Notes: a model not told the origin generated them from the letters alone. A stretch of DNA of 64,000 bases from Yoonia sp. R2331 (GCF_041103235.1 NZ_JBGCUN010000001.1:1364001-1428000); one strand, 5' to 3'; positions 1 through 8,880 are shown, numbered from the stretch's first letter. A program made the numbers and translations.

Positions 1-471
1 TTCGGCGTCCTTGTCACACCAGTCGCCGATCACGCGTGCCACGTCTTCGGCGGTGAAGTCGTCGCCATTGTTCCACTTGACGCCTTTGCGGACGTTCAGT
101 GTGTACTGGGTGGCGTCGTCGTTGACTTCCCAGCTTTCCAGCAGCATCGGTTCGAAAGAGCCATCGCTGTTGTATTCCACGAGATATTCCAGCCAGCCAG
201 CAGTAACGAAGGCCATCTGCGTCCAGTCAAAGGCGCGCGGATCTTTGAGTGCACGGACTTCCATCTGCATGCGAACGGTGCCGCCTTGCTGTGCATGTGC
301 GGCCGCCTGGGCCGGTGCGTTCAGGCCGAGCAGACCATAGGCCGCCGCAGAGGTGACCCCCAGTGCTGTCGTGCGCGCCAGGAATTCCCGGCGGCTGAGC
401 TTGCCTGCTTTTGCATCGGCTGCGTAGGTCAATGCTGCCGGGTGAACCGACAGGTTGGTGTGGTGCGTCAT
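1..471 (-). CDS. ABC transporter substrate-binding protein, family 5 (partial)
   Basis: This is the first 157 codons of a periplasmic solute-binding protein; the 3' part lies beyond the left edge. The start at 471 follows a GGGAGATA ribosome-binding site. Residues 28-34 read LSRREFL and are followed by a hydrophobic stretch ending in AQA, which is a twin-arginine (Tat) export signal with a signal-peptidase site. The mature part carries the family-5 (dipeptide/oligopeptide/nickel type) hallmark around residues 110-145 (LLESWEV...[20 protein letters not shown]). It should deliver a peptide or related solute to an inner-membrane permease whose genes would lie to the left. The AraC-type gene upstream on the same strand may control it. 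The family call is firm; the substrate is unknown. Confidence 0.9.
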   Translation of the reverse strand, partial: MTHHTNLSVHPAALTYAADAKAGKLSRREFLARTTALGVTSAAAYGLLGLNAPAQAAAHAQQGGTVRMQMEVRALKDPRAFDWTQMAFVTAGWLEYLVEYNSDGSFEPMLLESWEVNDDATQYTLNVRKGVKWNNGDDFTAEDVARVIGDWCDKDAE

Positions 472-650
472 ACTTATCTCCCTGTGACACATTTCGTTTT
501 TTGGTCGCATCCGGATTTCTTCCGTGCGCGACAACGTGGCGATCCCACCAGGATCAACCACACTATCCCAATGTCGCATTCAGGCATCGTTTTACCCCGT
601 CCGTCAATGCACACATTAGGACAATGAGTTCACGTTTGCGACGGTTGGCA

Positions 651-702
651 TGTCCAAAAGCGACATTTGTCAGACATTTGTCCCTTTGGTCAAAAACGAC
701 AT
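651..702. promoter_or_regulatory. Cluster of direct repeats before the substrate-binding protein gene
   Basis: In the 237-base gap between the AraC-type gene and the substrate-binding protein gene lies GACATTTGTC twice in tandem (662-671 and 673-682, one base apart). It is flanked by a second direct pair, CAAAAGCGACAT (655-666) and CAAAAACGACAT (691-702), spaced 36 bases. AraC-family proteins usually bind direct repeats, so this is a plausible operator for the adjacent regulator; that link is inference. The rest of the gap (472-650) shows nothing I can name. Confidence 0.45.
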
Positions 703-708
703 CAAGGT

Positions 709-1542
709 CTATGCGCGACGCTGCGCTGCAGCACCGTGCTTGCGAAAATCGGACGGCGTGCGGCCTGCGCGCGCATGAAACGCGCGGCTGAAATAGGCCG
801 GTGAATGAAAGCCCAGATCGCTGGCGATTTGCTGGACAGGTGTGCGGGTTTCGCGCAATAGGATGCAGGCCTCATAGTGGACACGGTCCGTCAAAAGCGC
901 CAGCGCGGACTTGCCACAGGTCTGCTTGCAACACCGGGTCAGGTGGGTTGGTGTGACGCCCAGTTCGGTGGCGTAGTCGCCCACGCGCCGGTCGCTGCGG
1001 TAGTCCCGTTCAATGAGGTCGGTATAGGCGGCCACAAGGCGGGCCGCACTTGTATCGCTACGCGCCTCTTGCCCATCATCGCTGCGGGTGTCGAGTTGGC
1101 GTTCAAAGAATACCGCCAGCAGGCCCAGGTGGTAGTGCGCGGCCCGGCTGTGGGCGCTGCGGTCCGACTTCAGCTCACGTTCCAGCCCATCCAGCAGCAC
1201 CAGCAGTTCCTTTTGCGCGCTGACGTCCCGCAGGCGCAGATGCACATGTTCGTCGGGCCATTCAGAGGCCATCGCCCCCGGGATCGTGACCATCTGTCCA
1301 AAGACGGTAGGACCAACATCAAAGCCGTACATGGTGTGGGCGGGAATGAAGATCAGGTTGTTGGGGCCGTAGCCACTGGTCAGCCCGGCCACCGTGATCC
1401 GCCCATGGCCCTTGCCCACGTAGAGCAGGCGGGGCGAAGCATGGCTGCGCATGGCTTCGGTTCGCCAGCGGCCCATCTGCGGATTTTGGGCAATCGGCGC
1501 CAACGCAAGCGCCGTTGCGGTTTTCTCGGTCGGGTGCAGCAT
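709..1542 (-). CDS. AraC/XylS-family transcriptional regulator
   Basis: This 277-residue protein has an N-terminal cupin-like sensor half and a C-terminal AraC double helix-turn-helix. The first HTH lies around YATELGVTPTHLTRCCKQ and the second around VQQIASDLGFHSPAYFSRAF, followed by the usual RAGRTPSDFRK ending. I chose the ATG at 1542 because a GGGGGATTC ribosome-binding site precedes it; an upstream start at 1596 would add 18 residues. It is codirectional with, and upstream of, the substrate-binding protein gene, and the repeats at 651-702 lie between them, so local control of uptake is likely. Its inducer cannot be read from the sequence. Confidence 0.9.
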   Translation of the reverse strand: MLHPTEKTATALALAPIAQNPQMGRWRTEAMRSHASPRLLYVGKGHGRITVAGLTSGYGPNNLIFIPAHTMYGFDVGPTVFGQMVTIPGAMASEWPDEHVHLRLRDVSAQKELLVLLDGLERELKSDRSAHSRAAHYHLGLLAVFFERQLDTRSDDGQEARSDTSAARLVAAYTDLIERDYRSDRRVGDYATELGVTPTHLTRCCKQTCGKSALALLTDRVHYEACILLRETRTPVQQIASDLGFHSPAYFSRAFHARAGRTPSDFRKHGAAAQRRA

Positions 1543-1604
1543 GAATCCCCCAGATTGGATTTGTGCAAATCTGGCCTGATAATTGTTCAAAAACAATCAA
1601 GAAA

Positions 1605-2498
1605 TCAGGAAACAAACCGTAGCGCTGTGGATAAGTCTGTGGACGGCATGTGGATGTGGTGCCAGTCACGCATCCGCTTGTTGAACCAAGTCCGCTGGCG
1701 TTTGGCATATTGGCGGGTGCTGATTGTGGCGGCATCGCGCGCCTGATCGAGGGTCAGGCCGCCTTGCAGATAGGCCACAAGTTCCGGCGCGCCGATGGCC
1801 TTGGCGGCAGGCGGCGCGCTGTGCCAGTGGGGCAGGATCGCGCGGACTTCGTCCAGTGCGCCGCCGTCTAGCATCTGGTCAAACCGTTGCGCGATGCGCG
1901 GTGTCAGCCAGTCTTTGGGTGCGTCGAGCACGATGGCGGTGGCCTGTGGCAGCGGCAAAAGCGGCGGTGGCGTGTTGTCTTGCCAGTCGGCAAGGCTGCG
2001 CCCGGTACTGTTGAGCACCTCCCATGCCCGTTGGACCCGCATCCGGTTTTGCGTGTCGATCCGTGCCAGTGTCTGCGCGTCGAGATCGGCCAACATCTGG
2101 GGCAGGCTTCGGGCGTCGGCCATCAACCGGGTTTGGCGGTCGATGGGGGGGATTTCGGCCAGTCCTTCGGTCAGTGCTGTAAAGTAAAGCCCGGTGCCGC
2201 CGACGATGATCGGACGTGCACCCGATAGCAGCGGCTTCACCTCGCGCAGCCAAGCGCCGACCGAATAGGGCTGATCGAAGGGGATTTGGCCGTAAAGCGC
2301 GTGGCGGGCAGCCGCCAAATCGACATCATCAGGGCGGGCGGTCAGGACGCGAAAGATGTCATAGACCTGCAAGGCATCGGCGTTCACCACAACCCCGCCT
2401 TGCATCTGGGCGATGTGCAGCGCCAGACCGGACTTGCCAGAGGCCGTGGGCCCCGCAATCAGCACCGGTTTATCTGGATGAATGTCGATCAGTGACAA
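1605..2498 (-). CDS. miaA: tRNA dimethylallyltransferase
   Basis: MiaA transfers a dimethylallyl group to N6 of A37 in tRNAs that read U-starting codons. The 297-residue length is usual. The P-loop [11 protein letters not shown] sits at about residue 16, and the conserved blocks [20 protein letters not shown] and [19 protein letters not shown] follow. The only reasonable start is a TTG at 2498, because no in-frame ATG precedes the P-loop. The gene is divergent from pyrH; the 126-base gap carries two palindromes (2528-2604). Its 3' end is 62 bases from the AraC-type start, so the two could share a transcript. Confidence 0.96.
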   Translation of the reverse strand: MSLIDIHPDKPVLIAGPTASGKSGLALHIAQMQGGVVVNADALQVYDIFRVLTARPDDVDLAAARHALYGQIPFDQPYSVGAWLREVKPLLSGARPIIVGGTGLYFTALTEGLAEIPPIDRQTRLMADARSLPQMLADLDAQTLARIDTQNRMRVQRAWEVLNSTGRSLADWQDNTPPPLLPLPQATAIVLDAPKDWLTPRIAQRFDQMLDGGALDEVRAILPHWHSAPPAAKAIGAPELVAYLQGGLTLDQARDAATISTRQYAKRQRTWFNKRMRDWHHIHMPSTDLSTALRFVS

Positions 2499-2527
2499 AG
2501 GGTTACCCGGTGAACGTGATGTTTACT

Positions 2528-2604
2528 TTGCGCGAATGCGCGCAAGTCCGCGATGCGGCATTGAACTTGGCCCCTTGTTGCGACATTTTGCGCGGGATCG
2601 CAAA
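2528..2604. promoter_or_regulatory. Two palindromes between miaA and pyrH
   Basis: Two inverted repeats of related sequence lie in the divergent gap: TTGCGCG-4-CGCGCAA (2528-2545) and TTTGCG-6-CGCAAA (2587-2604). Their centres are about 59 bases apart. Both contain TTGCG/CGCAA half-sites, so they could be a double operator serving miaA, pyrH or both. Alternatively the second one may simply fold in the pyrH leader, 20 bases before its start codon. No regulator is identified. Confidence 0.35.
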
Positions 2605-2624
2605 TGCCAAGACCGGGGGCCACC

Positions 2625-3350
2625 ATGACAGACGCATCCAGCACCACCTACAAGCGGGTCATGTTGAAAATCTCGGGCGAGGCGCTGATGGGCGACACCG
2701 GGTTCGGCCTGCATCCGCCTACCGTGCAGCGCATCGCGCAAGAGGTGAAGATCGTGCACGACATGGGCGTCGAGATCTGCATGGTCATCGGCGGCGGCAA
2801 CATCTTTCGCGGGCTGCAAGGGTCCGCACAGGGGATGGAGCGCACAACAGCCGATTATATGGGGATGCTAGCGACGGTGATGAATGCGCTTGCGATGCAG
2901 GCGGCCCTGGAAGAACAGGGCATCCATACCCGTGTGATCTCGGCCATTACCATGAACGAAGTGGCAGAGCCTTATATCCGTCGCCGCGCGGTGCGCCACT
3001 TGGAAAAAAAGCGCGTGTGCATCTTTGCCGCAGGCACCGGGAACCCGTATTTTACGACCGATACCGCTGCGACCCTGCGCGCCAATGAGATGGCCTGCGA
3101 GGCGATCTTGAAGGGCACAAAGGTTGACGGGGTCTATGACAAGGACCCCGCCAAGCACGACGATGCCCAGAGGTTCGACAAGGTCAGCTATGACGAGGTA
3201 TTGGCCAAGCATCTGGGTGTCATGGACGCCAGCGCCATTGCCCTAGCGCGAGACAATCACCTGCCGATCATCGTCTTTTCGCTGGATGAACCGGGCGGTT
3301 TCCGCGGGATTTTGGCGGGCGAGGGCACCTATACCATCGTTGGCGACTAG
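2625..3350 (+). CDS. pyrH: UMP kinase
   Basis: PyrH phosphorylates UMP to UDP in pyrimidine nucleotide synthesis. The 241-residue protein has the amino-acid-kinase fold: [12 protein letters not shown] near residue 11, [10 protein letters not shown] near 56, and the C-terminal block [15 protein letters not shown]. The ATG at 2625 is preceded by GGGGG; a start at 2604 would add seven non-conserved residues. It opens the plus-strand run of translation and envelope genes, and the order pyrH-frr-uppS-cdsA-dxr-rseP-bamA is the classical bacterial arrangement. Confidence 0.97.
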   Translation: MTDASSTTYKRVMLKISGEALMGDTGFGLHPPTVQRIAQEVKIVHDMGVEICMVIGGGNIFRGLQGSAQGMERTTADYMGMLATVMNALAMQAALEEQGIHTRVISAITMNEVAEPYIRRRAVRHLEKKRVCIFAAGTGNPYFTTDTAATLRANEMACEAILKGTKVDGVYDKDPAKHDDAQRFDKVSYDEVLAKHLGVMDASAIALARDNHLPIIVFSLDEPGGFRGILAGEGTYTIVGD

Positions 3351-3448
3351 GCCGTGCGCCCCGACAGGGGGCATTTGGCAACCTTTTCCCCTTGCTTGAT
3401 GCTGCGCTGCGGCACAGATTGTGATCAAGCAATCAAATGGGGATCACC

Positions 3449-3718
3449 ATGTTCAAATTCTTGTTCGGCCAGAAGGGCACCGTTGAGGCGGTCAAGGAAA
3501 CGCAGCGCCAGTCAGCGACGCGCGCGCTGGAAGAGCTGAACGCGGTTCTGGCGGGGTTGTCAGATCAGCCGCGCATCACCATCGCGCCCGGTGAGACGAC
3601 GATCACCATAGAGTGGCCCGACCAAATGCCCGATGAGGCCAAAGCGCTGCCCGCGCCGACCCCGGAAGAGCAAACAGAGGCCCCTGAAGCGCCCGAAACA
3701 GACGCAAAAGCGGCGTAA
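3449..3718 (+). CDS. Small protein of unknown function between pyrH and frr
   Basis: This codes for 89 residues with the start at 3449 (GGGGATCACC just upstream; another in-frame ATG lies at 3437). The N-terminal part MFKFLFGQKGTVEAVKETQ is followed by a helical stretch and a short segment with alternating hydrophobic residues (ITIAPGETTITIEWPDQMP). The last 30 residues are acidic and rich in Pro, Glu and Ala, and probably disordered. There is no signal peptide or membrane segment. I do not recognise the family. Position inside the pyrH-frr operon and good codon usage argue that it is a real gene, perhaps linked to translation or envelope growth. Confidence 0.7.
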   Translation: MFKFLFGQKGTVEAVKETQRQSATRALEELNAVLAGLSDQPRITIAPGETTITIEWPDQMPDEAKALPAPTPEEQTEAPEAPETDAKAA

Positions 3719-3839
3719 ATCCGCGTGTGTCTGACGAAAAACTGCCGAAATCCTGTGGTTTTCCTGACCTATACAAGTCACTGGTTTTCAACTAAGACCA
3801 GCAAAAGCAGGGCGAACGCCCGAAACTAGAGCAGATGAC

Positions 3840-4403
3840 ATGGCAGACGATTTTATTCTTGATACCGATGACCTTGAGCGTCGGATGGACGGCGCAATCG
3901 CCAACCTGCGCACGGAACTTGCGTCCTTGCGGACCGGGCGTGCCTCTGGGTCCATGCTGGAGCCGGTGATGGTGGATGCATACGGTTCGATGACGCCCAT
4001 TAACCAGGTGGGAACGGTCAATGTGCCAGAACCCCGCATGGTTACGATCAATGTTTGGGATAAGGCCCTTGTAGGCAAGGTGGAAAAGGCGATCCGCGAA
4101 AGCGGGCTGGGGATCAATCCGCAGCTGAACGGCACGATCATCATGCTGCCGATCCCAGAATTGAACGAAGAGCGCCGCCGCGATTTGACCAAGGTGGCAG
4201 GCGGTTATGCCGAAAGCGCGCGGGTCTCCATCCGCAATCTGCGCCGCGACGGCATGGACCAGATCAAGAAGGCCAAGGCTGACGGGATGTCGGAAGACGA
4301 CCAAAAATTTTGGGAAGGTGCGGTGCAGGAATTGACCGACACCTATATCAAGACCGTCGACGACACGCTGGAAACCAAACAAGCCGAAATCATGCAGGTT
4401 TGA
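3840..4403 (+). CDS. frr: Ribosome recycling factor
   Basis: RRF, together with EF-G, splits post-termination ribosomes. The 187 residues match the family length, and the conserved blocks are all present: [20 protein letters not shown] near residue 28, the PEPRM hinge segment, [14 protein letters not shown], and the C-terminal helix VRNLRRD-type segment (read here as [18 protein letters not shown]). It lies 121 bases after the small unknown gene and 106 bases before uppS, inside the same plus-strand run. Confidence 0.97.
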   Translation: MADDFILDTDDLERRMDGAIANLRTELASLRTGRASGSMLEPVMVDAYGSMTPINQVGTVNVPEPRMVTINVWDKALVGKVEKAIRESGLGINPQLNGTIIMLPIPELNEERRRDLTKVAGGYAESARVSIRNLRRDGMDQIKKAKADGMSEDDQKFWEGAVQELTDTYIKTVDDTLETKQAEIMQV

Positions 4404-4509
4404 CCGCGACACGCGAAACTGTGCGTGTGGCAGTTTCGTATCTTTGGATGATCGGCACACGGGCAGGCGGCGCACATGCCGCAAGAACCGGACAGGAAAG
4501 GGGCCATTG

Positions 4510-5235
4510 ATGCCCAAGGACACAAACGACAAGCGCGGCCCGAACCATGTGGCCATCATCATGGATGGCAACGGTCGCTGGGCTACCCAGCGCGGACGGC
4601 CCCGGCTGTTTGGCCACCATGCGGGTGCCCGCCGGGTGCGCGAGATCGTCAAGGCCTGTCCCGATGAGGGCGTCAAGTATCTGACAATCTTTGCCTTTTC
4701 GACCGAGAACTGGAAGCGGACTCAGGCCGAAGTCGCAGGGCTGATGGCGCTGTTCCGGCGCTATATCGAGCGTGAGGCAAAGGCGCTGTTTGATTCCGGT
4801 GTGCGCGTGCGGTTCATTGGCGACCGGATGAAGCTGGACGACAAGCTGGTCGCCCTGATGGACAACTTAGAGCTATATACAAGCGGAAACGATGCCGTAC
4901 ATCTGACCATTGCGCTGAACTATGGTGGCCGGGATGAAGTAACCCGTGCGGCCCAGCGTTTGGCCTTTGAGATTGAGCAGGGCCGTTTGACCCACAAGGA
5001 TGTGGACGCCGAAACGCTGTCAAAATTCCTTGATACTCACGTTTTGCCTGACCCCGATCTGGTGATCCGCACCAGCGGCGAGGCCCGCATATCCAATTTC
5101 CTGCTGTGGCAGTCGGCATATGCGGAATACGAATTTGTCGATACGCTGTGGCCCGACTTTACCGCCGCCGAGTTCAACAAGGTTCTGGCCGGGTATGGCG
5201 GGCGTGAGCGTCGGTTTGGGGCCGTGCTGGCCTGA
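4510..5235 (+). CDS. uppS: Di-trans,poly-cis-undecaprenyl-diphosphate synthase
   Basis: UppS builds undecaprenyl diphosphate, the lipid carrier for peptidoglycan and polysaccharides, from farnesyl and isopentenyl diphosphate. The HVAIIMDGNGRWA motif with its catalytic Asp is near residue 20, and the C-terminal DLVIRTSGEARISNFLLWQ-type block is present. I chose the ATG at 4510 (AGGAAAGGGG upstream), giving 241 residues; an earlier ATG at 4444 would add 22 residues unlike the family. The stop overlaps nothing, and cdsA begins two bases later. Confidence 0.96.
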   Translation: MPKDTNDKRGPNHVAIIMDGNGRWATQRGRPRLFGHHAGARRVREIVKACPDEGVKYLTIFAFSTENWKRTQAEVAGLMALFRRYIEREAKALFDSGVRVRFIGDRMKLDDKLVALMDNLELYTSGNDAVHLTIALNYGGRDEVTRAAQRLAFEIEQGRLTHKDVDAETLSKFLDTHVLPDPDLVIRTSGEARISNFLLWQSAYAEYEFVDTLWPDFTAAEFNKVLAGYGGRERRFGAVLA

Positions 5236-5236
5236 C

Positions 5237-6067
5237 ATGACTGACGATCCCACCACCGTCGCACCAGAGCCGGTGCTGCCGCAAAACCCTGCGAAGTGGG
5301 AAGACCTGAAGACGCGCGTAATCTCTTCCATCGCGATGATCGCCGTGGGTGCGGTTGGCGTCATCCTGGGTGGTGTCTGGTTCCAGATGCTGGTGGTTTT
5401 TGTGACCGCCGTGATGGTCTGGGAATTGTGGATGATGATCGCCGCCGACAAACCCAATCAGGGTGCGGTGCTGGCGGCGGGGGTGGCTTCGGTCCAGTCG
5501 GGGCTGCTGTTGGGCACGCCGATTGGGCTGTTGCTGATCTTTCTGGTGCCGATCCTTGGGGCCTGGCGCGTCAAACATGAGCGGATTACGTTCTTTGTCT
5601 TTGCATTTGGCATTCAGATCGCAGGCTGGGGGCTGGTGCAATTCCGCGAGGATTACGGGTTCACCTGGATTTTGTGGCTGATGATGGTTGTGGTTGCCAC
5701 GGATGTCTTTGGCTATCTGGCGGGCCGCACCTTTGGCGGTCCGAAGTTCTGGCCCAAGGTCAGCCCCAAGAAAACTTGGAGCGGGACTGCCGCTGGCTGG
5801 GTCGCTGCGGCGGTGGTCGGGCTGATCTTTACCCTCTTCACCAATGCGGGGCTGGCGATTATCCTGATTTCGGCCATCGTGAGCTTTGCCAGCCAGATGG
5901 GCGATATTGCGGAAAGCGCGCTGAAACGGCGGATGGGGGTCAAGGATAGCTCTGCCCTGATCCCGGGCCACGGCGGGCTGTTTGACCGGTTTGATGCGCT
6001 ACTGGGAGCATCACTGTTCATGCTGCTGGTGGCCTATGTATTTGACGTGCCCGGAGTTGCCTTTTGA
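5237..6067 (+). CDS. cdsA: Phosphatidate cytidylyltransferase
   Basis: CdsA makes CDP-diacylglycerol, the branch point of phospholipid synthesis, in the inner membrane. The 276-residue protein is rich in hydrophobic helices from residue 30 on, and carries the signature SQMGDIAESALKRRMGVKDS followed by PGHGGLFDRFDALLGA near the C-terminus. The start at 5237, one base past the uppS stop, implies translational coupling. The last codons overlap the dxr start by four bases. Confidence 0.95.
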   Translation: MTDDPTTVAPEPVLPQNPAKWEDLKTRVISSIAMIAVGAVGVILGGVWFQMLVVFVTAVMVWELWMMIAADKPNQGAVLAAGVASVQSGLLLGTPIGLLLIFLVPILGAWRVKHERITFFVFAFGIQIAGWGLVQFREDYGFTWILWLMMVVVATDVFGYLAGRTFGGPKFWPKVSPKKTWSGTAAGWVAAAVVGLIFTLFTNAGLAIILISAIVSFASQMGDIAESALKRRMGVKDSSALIPGHGGLFDRFDALLGASLFMLLVAYVFDVPGVAF

Positions 6068-7233
6068 GGCGGATCAGCATTCTGGGGGCCACGGGATCTG
6101 TCGGCCAGAACACCATTGACCTGATCCGGCGCGACCGGGGGGCCTATGACGTGGTGGCGCTTACCGGGGCACGCAACATCGCGCAATTGGCCCATGATGC
6201 CAAGGACTTGGGTGCCGAAGTTGCGGTAACGTGTCACCCTGAATTACTGGATGATCTGCGTGCCGCCTTGGCAGGATCGGGGATTGAGGCTGCCGCTGGT
6301 GATGCCGCGATTTGTGAGGCGGCAGCGCGGCCTGCGGATTGGATCATGTCCGCGATTGTGGGGGCTGCGGGCCTGCCGCCGGGGCTGGAGGCGCTGAAGC
6401 ACGGCACCACGCTGGCGCTGGCGAACAAGGAATCGCTGGTCACAGCCGGGCCACTGCTATTGGCGACGGCACGGGCGCATGGAGCCACAATCTTGCCTGT
6501 GGACAGTGAACATTCGGCGGTGTTTCAGGGGTTGATCGGCGAGGATATCAATACCGTTGAGCGGATCATCATCACAGCCAGTGGCGGTGCATTCCGGGAT
6601 TGGCCGCTTGAGAAGCTCAAGACCGCCACGCTGGCAGAGGCGTCATCCCATCCCAATTGGGATATGGGGCAACGGATCACGATCGACAGCGCGTCGATGT
6701 TCAACAAGGCGCTGGAGCTGATTGAAACAAAAGAGTTTTTCGGGGTCAGGCCGGATCAGATTGAGGCGCTTGTGCATCCCGAAAGCATGATCCACGCGCT
6801 TGTCGGGTTCAATGACGGCGCGCTGATGGCGCATGTCGGGCCGCCTGATATGCGCCATGCGATTGGCTTTGCCCTGCATTGGCCGGAGCGCAAGACCTTG
6901 CCTGTGGAAAGGCTTGATCTTGCTGGGATCGGCCAGTTCACCTTCCGCGCACCCGACCTGACCCGCTATCCGGCGTTGCGGTTGGCAGCAGAGGTGATGG
7001 ACATGGGCGGGCTGTCTGGTGCGGCGTTCAATGCGGCCAAGGAACAGGCGCTGGACGGGTTTATCGCAGGCCAAATCGGGTTTTTGGACATGGCAGAGGT
7101 CGTGGAACGGGTTCTCGCCAAAATGTCAGCAGATGATGGGCTGCAAAATGCCCAGATTACGTTAGATAACGTCGCAGACACGGATGCCACAGCGCGCAGG
7201 TTGGCGTCAGGCTTTATGCAGGAAATGGGTTGA
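6064..7233 (+). CDS. dxr: 1-deoxy-D-xylulose-5-phosphate reductoisomerase
   Basis: Dxr converts deoxyxylulose phosphate to methylerythritol phosphate, the committed step of the MEP isoprenoid pathway (ispDF of the same pathway lies at 31905-33035). The N-terminal NADPH fold begins at once with ISILGATGSVGQNT; ALANKESLV and PVDSEHSAVFQ carry substrate- and metal-site residues. The start is a TTG at 6064 that overlaps the cdsA stop; GGAG at 6053-6056 gives a correct 7-base spacing, and no ATG lies before the dinucleotide-binding motif. The 389-residue length is normal. Confidence 0.96.
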   Translation: MRRISILGATGSVGQNTIDLIRRDRGAYDVVALTGARNIAQLAHDAKDLGAEVAVTCHPELLDDLRAALAGSGIEAAAGDAAICEAAARPADWIMSAIVGAAGLPPGLEALKHGTTLALANKESLVTAGPLLLATARAHGATILPVDSEHSAVFQGLIGEDINTVERIIITASGGAFRDWPLEKLKTATLAEASSHPNWDMGQRITIDSASMFNKALELIETKEFFGVRPDQIEALVHPESMIHALVGFNDGALMAHVGPPDMRHAIGFALHWPERKTLPVERLDLAGIGQFTFRAPDLTRYPALRLAAEVMDMGGLSGAAFNAAKEQALDGFIAGQIGFLDMAEVVERVLAKMSADDGLQNAQITLDNVADTDATARRLASGFMQEMG

Positions 7234-7243
7234 ACCTTTGGAC

Positions 7244-8563
7244 ATGACATCGCTGATCCCGTCGCTGGGCGGACCGGTCTTCACCATTGTGGCCTTTGTC
7301 GTCGCCTTGCTGGTGATCGTCGCCGTGCACGAATATGGACACTATATCGTGGGGCGTTGGACGGGCATTCATGCGGATGTATTCAGCGTCGGCATGGGCA
7401 AAGTACTGTGGAGCCGGGTGGATAAGCGCGGCACGAAATGGCAGCTCGCGGCGATCCCCGCAGGTGGTTACGTCAAGTTTCGCGGCGATGCAAATGCCGC
7501 CAGCGTCGGTGGCGATGACGGTGTGCCGGGCTATGATCCACGCACCACGATGATGGGGGCGCCCTTGTGGGCAAGGGCCTTGACCGTGGCGGCAGGGCCG
7601 GTTGCGAATTTCATCCTCGCCGCGCTGATCTTTGCGGGTTACCTGATGTACGAGGGCAAGCCGAGCGAAGAACTGGTGCTGGAAAGCACCTATGAAGTCC
7701 CTGCGGCGTTTCAGTCAGAGTTGTTGCCGGGTGACCGGATTATCGCCGTGGGCGATGTGGTCTTTGGCGAAGAGGGCGCGAATATTGATACGTTGCCTGA
7801 CACGCTGCTGCAGGATTACACAATCGTGCGCGACGGGGCCGAGATGGTGGTCAAGGGGCCGCATCCGATCATCAGCCGGGTGGACAGTCTGACACCCCGG
7901 TCCGCAGCAGATGATGCAAAGCTGCGGGTTGGCGATTTCATCACGGCGATTGATGGCGAACCGGTCAATGCGTTTCGAGACATCGTGGCCGCCGTCGGTG
8001 CCGCAGAGGGCACGCCGATCACATTGGAAGTCTGGCGCGATGGTGAGACCTTTGATGTGGAACTGGCGGCCCGCTATCAGGACGAGCCGCAGGCCGATGG
8101 CAGCTATGCGCAGTTCTGGCGGATCGGCATTGGCGGCACGTTCTTTTTTGACCCAGCGACCGACCCGATTGGGCCTTGGGAGGCGTTGAAACTGGGGGTG
8201 GACCGATTGTGGTTCACGATCACCATGTCGCTGTCGGGCCTGTGGGAGATCATGACTGGCGGGATTTCGACCTGTAACCTGTCGGGGCCTGTGGGCATTG
8301 CGCAGGCGAGCGGGTCGATGGCCGCGCAGGGCGCACAAAGCTATGTGCTGTTTCTGGGCATGTTGTCAGCGGCGGTGGGGCTGTTGAACTTGTTTCCGAT
8401 CCCTATTCTGGATGGCGGGCATCTGGTGTTTCACGCTTACGAGGCCGTGGCGCGTCGTCGTCCCAGTGACCGTGCGCTTAATTTCCTGATGGTCGGCGGG
8501 CTTGCGATTATCGCGGGGTTAATGACCTTTGCGTTGCTCAACGATCTGGTGCTTTGCCCCTGA
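7244..8563 (+). CDS. rseP: Site-2 intramembrane metalloprotease RseP
   Basis: RseP cleaves transmembrane anti-sigma factors and leftover signal peptides within the membrane. Residues 29-33 are the zinc motif HEYGH inside the first membrane helix, and the third zinc ligand lies in PIPILDGGHL near the C-terminus. A PDZ-like region (about residues 210-290) sits between them in the periplasm. The chosen start, ATG at 7244, gives 439 residues, the usual size, and begins right before helix one. Position between dxr and bamA is the classical context and fits an envelope-stress role. Confidence 0.95.
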   Translation: MTSLIPSLGGPVFTIVAFVVALLVIVAVHEYGHYIVGRWTGIHADVFSVGMGKVLWSRVDKRGTKWQLAAIPAGGYVKFRGDANAASVGGDDGVPGYDPRTTMMGAPLWARALTVAAGPVANFILAALIFAGYLMYEGKPSEELVLESTYEVPAAFQSELLPGDRIIAVGDVVFGEEGANIDTLPDTLLQDYTIVRDGAEMVVKGPHPIISRVDSLTPRSAADDAKLRVGDFITAIDGEPVNAFRDIVAAVGAAEGTPITLEVWRDGETFDVELAARYQDEPQADGSYAQFWRIGIGGTFFFDPATDPIGPWEALKLGVDRLWFTITMSLSGLWEIMTGGISTCNLSGPVGIAQASGSMAAQGAQSYVLFLGMLSAAVGLLNLFPIPILDGGHLVFHAYEAVARRRPSDRALNFLMVGGLAIIAGLMTFALLNDLVLCP

Positions 8564-8632
8564 AGCTGCCCAAATCTGCCACATTCGCGCCGCATTTGAC
8601 CCCTAGATTTGGGTCATCTGAGGAGTGAGACC

Positions 8633-8758
8633 ATGCAGACTTTGGCACAAGGATATCGCGGGTTCAGCGTTTTGCTGACCCTGAACTGGGATCGCATCAT
8701 CTATACCGGTGCGCTTGTCGGGGCACTATATGCAGGTGCCTACGTCGGGATGATGTAA
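8633..8758 (+). CDS. 41-residue single-span membrane microprotein
   Basis: A short open frame starts at ATG 8633 after a perfect GAGGAGTGAGACC ribosome-binding site and stops at 8758. The product begins MQTLAQGYRGFSVLLTLNWD and continues with a hydrophobic, Gly/Ala-rich segment (IIYTGALVGALYAGAYVGMM) that should span the membrane once. It is followed by a strong terminator at 8787 and preceded by a small hairpin (TGACCC/GGGTCA, 8597-8616), so it looks like a distinct last cistron of the rseP transcript. It is too short for most gene callers. Function unknown; location between rseP and bamA suggests an envelope role. Confidence 0.72.
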   Translation: MQTLAQGYRGFSVLLTLNWDRIIYTGALVGALYAGAYVGMM

Positions 8759-8786
8759 GGCCCGCCACAGTCTGGAAATGGTCAAG

Positions 8787-8812
8787 CGCGCCCCCGCCGG
8801 GCGCGTTTCTTC
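8787..8812 (+). terminator. Intrinsic terminator before bamA
   Basis: CGCGCCC (8787-8793) pairs with GGGCGCG (8799-8805) around a five-base loop, followed by TTTCTTCGTTTT. It would end the pyrH-to-microprotein transcript and isolate bamA. Confidence 0.85.
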
Positions 8813-8815
8813 GTT

Positions 8816-8844
8816 TTGACAACCCGCCTGAGACCCGGTAATTC
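8816..8844 (+). promoter_or_regulatory. Candidate bamA promoter
   Basis: A consensus -35 box TTGACA lies at 8816-8821, directly in the T-rich tail of the terminator. Seventeen bases downstream is TAATTC (8839-8844), a poor -10 box. Transcription would begin about 30 bases before the bamA ATG. The -35 is seen; the -10 is weak. Confidence 0.4.
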
Positions 8845-8880
8845 AGAAGCAACGGGGATCAATAAAAACAGGCGCTGCTC

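Noticed and set aside
3358-3372. GCCCC/GGGGC hairpin after pyrH
   Set aside because: A five-pair stem followed by ATTTGG is too weak for a terminator, and the operon continues.
3792-4676. A 294-residue open frame on the minus strand
   Set aside because: It is antisense to frr and the start of uppS, both clearly real.
5174-5971. A 265-residue open frame on the minus strand
   Set aside because: Antisense to cdsA; rich in His, Pro and Arg as expected from a shadow of a membrane protein gene.
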